Shown piece after piece: positions 59,884 to 64,000 of a stretch of 64,000 nt of DNA. The stretch is from Verrucomicrobiaceae bacterium (GTDB lineage Bacteria > Verrucomicrobiota > Verrucomicrobiia > Verrucomicrobiales > Verrucomicrobiaceae): the NCBI GenBank assembly GCA_947458455.1, contig CANGYJ010000011.1:119805-183804 (forward strand), given 5' to 3'. The notes beneath the pieces were generated by a model. That model had not been told where the DNA came from. It ran no database searches and saw only the letters and a list, made by a program, of their open reading frames with translations. Position numbers and translations under genes: made by a program. Numbering within the stretch: the stretch's first letter is position 1; every line of letters starts with the position of its first letter.

Positions 59884-59914
59884 AAGCGGGAGTCCTTGGA
59901 CTCCCGCTTTTTTT
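59884..59914 (+). terminator. Rho-independent terminator of the Gld-type ABC operon
   Basis: Stem AGCGGGAGTCC / GGACTCCCGCT with a 2-nt loop, followed by seven T residues, 20 nt after the DUF4340 stop codon. Confidence 0.95.
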
Positions 59915-60095
59915 ATACCCCTCAGCCATCCGCAGGGCAGGGGACGCACCACTCTGACTTCTGAACTTTGTCTTCTGACCTCTGAACCCAGCGTGGATTT
60001 TCCGCTGGATTTCAGCCCTCAACGAGCCAGAATCCGCGCCCTTCGCTCGTTTCGTATCTGTTACAATCCCCACCACCAACAACACGCCTCCGACC

Positions 60096-60590
60096 ATGTC
60101 CGAAAGCTCCCTCGCCCCCCAATGCTGCTCCAGCCTCGCTCCGGCTTACGCCCACCTGCTTCTCCGCCTCTGGGTAGGCATGCGCCTCTTCATGGCGGGT
60201 CTGGATAAATTCCGCTGGGGCAATGGCGAAACCACGACCTTCAGCATCTCCAATTACACGGAGCTGAAAGGCCCGCCGATTGCGAAGCTGATGGCCTCCA
60301 ACAGCTTCCTCCCCGAAGCCATGTGCAATGGCTTTGCCAATTCCATCGGCTATGTTCTCCTCCTCGTAGGCGTCTGGACCGCCGTGGGCATCTTCACCGA
60401 GCTCGGCCTTTTCGCCGCCGGCCTCGTCTTCCTCTCCCTCGGCTTTGGTCTGGCTTGCCTTCCTGACGATACCGAACTCGTCGGCAACATCGGCCTCTCC
60501 ATCGGCCTCGTGGCTCTCTGCCTGATGACCGCTCACGCGAAGAAATTCTCCCTCGACGGCATTCTCCGCGGCAAGAAGAAGGCCGAATAA
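60096..60590 (+). CDS. DoxX-like membrane protein
   Basis: A 164-aa protein with four hydrophobic helices. The DoxX/DoxD-type pattern YAHLLLRLWVGMRLFMAGLD begins helix 1 and is followed by a charged FRWGNG loop; later helices are SIGYVLLLVGVWTAVGIFTE, LGLFAAGLVFLSLGFGL and LVGNIGLSIGLVALCLM. DoxX proteins are linked to quinone or thiol redox chemistry, but no catalytic residues are established. The gene stands 61 nt before a Gfo/Idh/MocA gene. Confidence 0.85.
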   Translation: MSESSLAPQCCSSLAPAYAHLLLRLWVGMRLFMAGLDKFRWGNGETTTFSISNYTELKGPPIAKLMASNSFLPEAMCNGFANSIGYVLLLVGVWTAVGIFTELGLFAAGLVFLSLGFGLACLPDDTELVGNIGLSIGLVALCLMTAHAKKFSLDGILRGKKKAE

Positions 60591-60650
60591 GCCTCACTCG
60601 CACCGCCATCGCGCGGTGCGTTCACTTTTAACCCTTCACGCGTCCTCCGC

Positions 60651-62096
60651 ATGAACACGACTTCCGCTCCTCTCTCCCGTTTCCTTGATCGCAGGGGCTT
60701 CCTGCGCACCACCGCCCTCACCGGCGGTGCCGTTCACCTCGCCACCAGCAAGTCCGCCATCGCCCTAGAGACCGCCGCTGGCCGCACCATCAAGTGCGCC
60801 CTCGTCGGCTGCGGTGCCCAGGGCAATGCCCTCCGCACCGCCTCCAAAGATGTTCCCGGCATCCAGTGGGTGGCCATGTGCGACATTTGGAAATTCTCCG
60901 TCGCCAAAACACGCGGCGGTTTCCTCGGTGAAAACAAGCACCAGATCGACGGCGAAGTGAAGATCTACGACGACGTCGAGGCCATGCTCGAAAAGCAGCC
61001 CGACATCGAAGCTGTCTTCATCGCCACGCCGGATTTCCTCCACGCTCCGCTTTCCCGCCTCTGCCTTTCCAAGGGAAAGCACGTGTATTGCGAGAAGATG
61101 ATGTCCAACAGCATTGAAGGCGCTCTCGACATGGCCAAAGCCGGCAAGGAATTCCCGAATCAGATCTTCCAGATCGGCCACCAGCGCCACTCGAACCCAC
61201 GCTATGTGAACCTGCGTGAGAACATCATCAAGAAGGGCGTACTCGGTCGCGTGACCCACTGCTACGCGCAGTGGAATCGTGGTGTCTCCGGCTCCCAGCC
61301 GCAGGGTGAGGTGAAGGGCTACGATATACCGCAGGACGTTCTCACGAAGAATGGCTACGGCAATGTGTTTGAGTTCCGCAACTGGCGTTACTTTGCCAAA
61401 TACGGCGGCGGCCCTCTCTCCGATCTCGGTGCTCACCAGATCGACATGTTCAACTGGATGTATGAGGCGGATCCCGTGTCTGTCATCGCTACGGGTGCGG
61501 TCGATTACTACGACGGTCTCGAAGGCCGTCCGAAGTATGAGCTGCCGGACAACATGATGTGCATCTACGAGTTCAAAACCCATGCTGGGCTCCTCCGCGC
61601 CTACTACCAAGTGCTCACCACCACCGGCTCCCAAGGCGCTTATGAAAAGCACATGGGCGTGAATGGCACCGCCCTTATATCCGAACTCGATACGAACGGA
61701 AACCAGATCTACGCCGAACCTGGCAATGCCCTCGACGAACTGGCTCTCGGTAACAATCCGCCCATCGCCAAGCCTGCCGACAAAGCGAAGAACAAATTCT
61801 GGGAGCATCCACGTGACTGGGAAAAGCCCAAGGCCCCATCCTACGGCGCTGTCAGCATGGCCGACGTCCGTGAGTCCAAGGCCCTCTCCCAGTGGGAACT
61901 CGCCGTGAAGCTTCAGCGCAAGCCCCACAGCCCGCACGTCCAGAACTTCATCGAAGCCGTGCAGCAAAAGAAGCCCTCCCACCTCACCTGCCCAGTGGAC
62001 ATGGCCTACAAATCCTGCGTTACCGTCCTCAAAGCCTACGAAGCCGCCAAGACCGGCTCCAAGTACCTGTTCAAACCCGAAGACTTCGCGATTTGA
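60651..62096 (+). CDS. Tat-exported Gfo/Idh/MocA-family oxidoreductase
   Basis: A 481-aa protein with a twin-arginine leader (FLDRRGFLRTTALTGGAVHL). The Rossmann motif is CALVGCGAQGNALRTAS; WVAMCDIWKFSVAKTR, AVFIATPDFLHAPLSRLCLS and the loop KHVYCEKMMSNSIEGAL follow, with Met after the EK pair instead of the usual Pro. GHQRHSNPRYVNLRENII and YGGGPLSDLGAHQIDMFNWM fit the exported oxidoreductase subgroup. It precedes a discoidin-type lipoprotein by 35 nt. Substrate unknown. Confidence 0.93.
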   Translation: MNTTSAPLSRFLDRRGFLRTTALTGGAVHLATSKSAIALETAAGRTIKCALVGCGAQGNALRTASKDVPGIQWVAMCDIWKFSVAKTRGGFLGENKHQIDGEVKIYDDVEAMLEKQPDIEAVFIATPDFLHAPLSRLCLSKGKHVYCEKMMSNSIEGALDMAKAGKEFPNQIFQIGHQRHSNPRYVNLRENIIKKGVLGRVTHCYAQWNRGVSGSQPQGEVKGYDIPQDVLTKNGYGNVFEFRNWRYFAKYGGGPLSDLGAHQIDMFNWMYEADPVSVIATGAVDYYDGLEGRPKYELPDNMMCIYEFKTHAGLLRAYYQVLTTTGSQGAYEKHMGVNGTALISELDTNGNQIYAEPGNALDELALGNNPPIAKPADKAKNKFWEHPRDWEKPKAPSYGAVSMADVRESKALSQWELAVKLQRKPHSPHVQNFIEAVQQKKPSHLTCPVDMAYKSCVTVLKAYEAAKTGSKYLFKPEDFAI

Positions 62097-62131
62097 TCCC
62101 ATCACCCATCCTTAATCTCTCCCTTCCCCCA

Positions 62132-62857
62132 ATGAAAAACACCACGCACCTCCTCGGCGGCCTCGCGCTCGCCATTGTCCTCGCCGCTTGCGGCAAGTCT
62201 GACTCGTCCGGTTCCGCTGCGGCTCCTGCTGCAGCTGCCGCTGCCGTTCCTGCTGGCGATCAGGAAGAGATCAAGCTCACCTTCCCCAAGGAAATGTTCA
62301 TCGGCACTCCCGTGCCGACCGCCCTTCCAAACCTCGAAAAGCCTGATCCCACGAAGGTGGTGAAGACTTTCATGGCCGCCAAAGGCACCGTGAACGTCGC
62401 CAAGGGCAAGAAAGTCTCCTCCTCTGACTCCGCCCCCATCATCGGTGACCTCACTCTCGTGACCGATGGCGATGCCGACGGTGCCGATGGCAACTTCGTC
62501 GAGCTGATGCCCGGCAAGCAGTGGGTGCAGATCGACCTCGAAAAGGCCCACGACATCTCCAAGATCGCCGTCTGGCATTACCACAAGCAGGCCCAGGCCT
62601 ACATCGACGTGCTCGTTCAGGTTTCTGACGACGCAGAGTTTAAGAGCGGTGTCACCACTCTCTTCAACAGCGACCACGACGACACCTCCGCCATGGGCAA
62701 AGGCGCTGACCCCGCCTACATCGAAACCAATCACGGCCGCGTGATCGACGCCAAAGGCACCAAAGCCCGCTACGTCCGCCTCTGGAGCAACGGCAACACC
62801 GCCTCCGACATGAACCACTACTGCGAAGTGCAGGTTTACGCCGTCCCCGCCAAGTAA
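62132..62857 (+). CDS. Lipoprotein with discoidin (F5/8 type C)-like domain
   Basis: A 241-aa lipoprotein (LALAIVLAAC lipobox, then GKSDSSGS). An Ala/Pro-rich spacer is followed by a galactose-binding-like beta-sandwich from about residue 90: VNVAKGKKVSSSDSAPIIGD, LTLVTDGDADGADGNFVEL, WVQIDLEKAHDISKIAVWHY and KARYVRLWSNGNTASDMNHY. These match the ends of the F5/8 C fold. It may hold a carbohydrate at the cell surface for the oxidoreductase next to it; this link is inference. Confidence 0.85.
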   Translation: MKNTTHLLGGLALAIVLAACGKSDSSGSAAAPAAAAAAVPAGDQEEIKLTFPKEMFIGTPVPTALPNLEKPDPTKVVKTFMAAKGTVNVAKGKKVSSSDSAPIIGDLTLVTDGDADGADGNFVELMPGKQWVQIDLEKAHDISKIAVWHYHKQAQAYIDVLVQVSDDAEFKSGVTTLFNSDHDDTSAMGKGADPAYIETNHGRVIDAKGTKARYVRLWSNGNTASDMNHYCEVQVYAVPAK

Positions 62858-62880
62858 GTTCATCGTTCCCCAACGATGCC

Positions 62881-62915
62881 GCCGCCGCGCAGTTCATCTG
62901 CCCGGCGGTTTTTTT
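62881..62915 (+). terminator. Rho-independent terminator after the discoidin-type lipoprotein
   Basis: Outer stem CCGCC / GGCGG with an inner GCAG / CTGC pairing, followed by seven T residues; about 25 nt past the stop. Confidence 0.85.
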
Positions 62916-63012
62916 ATTTCAGCCTACGCTCGTGCGCATCACTCCTGTGTTCCAGGCCTTGCAACGCTGGTTCTTCGAGTAGATATTCCATATCTTCGCG
63001 GTAACGATCTGC

Positions 63013-63753
63013 TTATGCCAGCACGCGCCGGAAGAAATCCACCGTCATGCCGAGCATCTGGCGGGCGAGTTCGGCATCGTAGCGCAGGCCTTCATCGCGG
63101 AGGAAGGCGTGGGCTGCATTCAGCTCATGCCAGGTGAAGTTCACGCCAGCGGCGGTGAGCGTCTTGTAGATGAGTTCGCGGCCTTCGACGGGCACATGGG
63201 GGTCCTGGCGGCCGAAGACGAGCATCAGCTCGCCCCGAATCTCCGCCGCGCGGGCGAGGGAGTCGTCGTTCACGCCGGCACCGAGGCTGCGCTTGTGCAG
63301 ATCGGTCGGATATAAGCACGTCGCGGCAGCGACATCCGGCTGCAAGGCGGCGCGGTAGGTGAGATGACCGCCGATGCAGGGTCCGAATGATCCGAGGCGA
63401 CCGGTGCAGGCCTCGTGCTGCTTCAAGAAGTCGAGAACGGCGCGATTGTCCGCATCGTAGGCAGCCACGGGCTTCTCGGTCTTCAAGCGATTGCCGACAT
63501 CGGAGCCGTCTTGATCATAAGCGAGCACGGTGCCTGCCGGCAGATACTCATGGTAGATCTCCGGCAGGACCACGACAAAGCCGTGCCCTGCCAGAAACGC
63601 CGCTGTGCGATGGATCGGGCCGGTGATCTGAAAAATCTCCGAGTGAAACAACAACCCCGGATACCGCCCCGCTGCCGCTGGACGCAGCACCATCGTGCGC
63701 ATCGGCCCAGTGGGTGTTTGCAGTTCGACGATTTCAGGTTCGCGGAGAGTCAT
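63013..63753 (-). CDS. Dienelactone hydrolase family protein
   Basis: A 246-aa alpha/beta hydrolase. It shows GRYPGLLFHSEIFQITGPIH near the N-terminus, the Cys nucleophile elbow LGSFGPCIGGHLTYRAAL (Gly-x-Cys-x-Gly-Gly), the acidic residue in LMLVFGRQDPHVP and the His in HELNAAHAFLRDEGL. The Cys-Asp-His triad is that of dienelactone hydrolase, which opens lactone rings in aromatic degradation, but many homologues have other carboxylester substrates. No catabolic genes lie next to it. Confidence 0.9.
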   Translation of the reverse strand: MTLREPEIVELQTPTGPMRTMVLRPAAAGRYPGLLFHSEIFQITGPIHRTAAFLAGHGFVVVLPEIYHEYLPAGTVLAYDQDGSDVGNRLKTEKPVAAYDADNRAVLDFLKQHEACTGRLGSFGPCIGGHLTYRAALQPDVAAATCLYPTDLHKRSLGAGVNDDSLARAAEIRGELMLVFGRQDPHVPVEGRELIYKTLTAAGVNFTWHELNAAHAFLRDEGLRYDAELARQMLGMTVDFFRRVLA

Positions 63754-63767
63754 GGGGCAGGGGGAGC

Positions 63768-63962
63768 TTAGCGGCGGACGAGCGAGCGCTCAAGGTATGC
63801 CTGCTCATCCATGGCCTCATCAAGCGCGAGATCGTTTTCCAATTGAGCCTGCTCGTTCATCGACGCATCAAGAGCGGCTTCGTTTTCGTTCTGGGCGGTG
63901 GTGCAGCTGTTCAGGCTGGCGAAGGCCAGAACGAGGGAGAGTAGAAGCGTAGTTTTGTGCAT
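63768..63962 (-). CDS. Small lipoprotein
   Basis: A 64-aa protein with a lipoprotein signal (MHKTTLLLSLVLAFASLNSC). The short acidic mature part has an internal near-repeat, NEAALDASMNEQAQLEND and ALDEAMDEQAYLERS, which suggests a small helical segment. It lies upstream of the dienelactone hydrolase gene on the same strand, 14 nt apart, so co-transcription is possible. Function unknown. Confidence 0.7.
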   Translation of the reverse strand: MHKTTLLLSLVLAFASLNSCTTAQNENEAALDASMNEQAQLENDLALDEAMDEQAYLERSLVRR

Positions 63963-64000
63963 GGGGTGAGGCGTGTTGAGGAGCTGGCCGCCTTTAGCTC

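Noticed and set aside
60765..62105. A 446-codon minus-strand open frame
   Set aside because: It is antisense to the Tat-exported oxidoreductase with a complete set of family motifs.
1..64000. tRNA, rRNA, riboswitch or insertion-sequence genes
   Set aside because: Reading both strands gave no convincing cloverleaf, rRNA core, aptamer motif or transposase; absence by eye is not proof, and tRNAscan and Infernal runs would settle it.

Overview
This window reads as a chromosomal segment of a Verrucomicrobiota bacterium, most likely of the Verrucomicrobiaceae/Prosthecobacter type. The basis is gene content: paired DUF1549/DUF1553 cytochrome-type and DUF1552 proteins, a PEP-CTERM protein, several Tat-exported Gfo/Idh/MocA oxidoreductases, a stand-alone SWIB protein, a Gld-type ABC operon with a DUF4340 protein, and abundant lipoproteins. 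The DNA is G+C rich and almost fully coding. I see no rRNA, tRNA, CRISPR array, insertion sequence or prophage.

Layout. (1) 1-11.9 kb, minus strand: a compact operon with a two-partner-secretion transporter (TpsB), an ExbB with a large DUF2341/LamG ectodomain, ExbD, a TonB-like protein, a porin, a periplasmic coiled-coil protein, a PpiC-type foldase and a filamentous-haemagglutinin-type exoprotein (TpsA) that runs off the left edge. (2) 12-14.1 kb: a PEP-CTERM protein and a PstS-like binding protein, closed by a strong terminator. (3) 14.3-18.1 kb: a thioredoxin-fold protein, a degenerate histidine kinase, an OmpR-type regulator, a beta-hydroxyacid dehydrogenase and an RmlD-type reductase. 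(4) 18.1-20.8 kb: a lipid-methylation type cluster (CFA-family methyltransferase, DUF1295, DUF2062, DUF1475); its usual partners (FAD oxidoreductase, DUF1365, second CFA synthase) lie at 32.8-36.2 kb. (5) 21-31.5 kb: SWIB protein, C39-like peptidase, ClpB, nucleoside permease, citrate synthase, dipeptide epimerase and a NuoE-NuoF fusion. (6) 31.5-51.3 kb: YeiH exporter, DUF1552 and DUF1553 proteins, Uma2, BatA/VWA, RsmB, esterase, a toxin-antitoxin pair and small metabolic or envelope genes. (7) 51.5-64 kb: FabV, a squalene-cyclase-fold secreted protein, CoaD, the Gld-type ABC operon, DoxX, an oxidoreductase with a discoidin-type lipoprotein, and a dienelactone hydrolase.

Two themes stand out. 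The first is the operon that places a TonB/ExbB/ExbD motor, a porin and a foldase between TpsB and TpsA; it could be an energised or regulated form of two-partner secretion. The second is a set of several unrelated palindromic repeat families scattered through the window. Some sit in frame inside conserved genes (clpB and twice in the DUF1549/DUF1553 gene), and one supplies the start codon and hydrophobic leader of the ppiC-like gene. This recalls the protein-coding palindromic elements of Rickettsia. All assignments come from reading the sequence; no database search was run.
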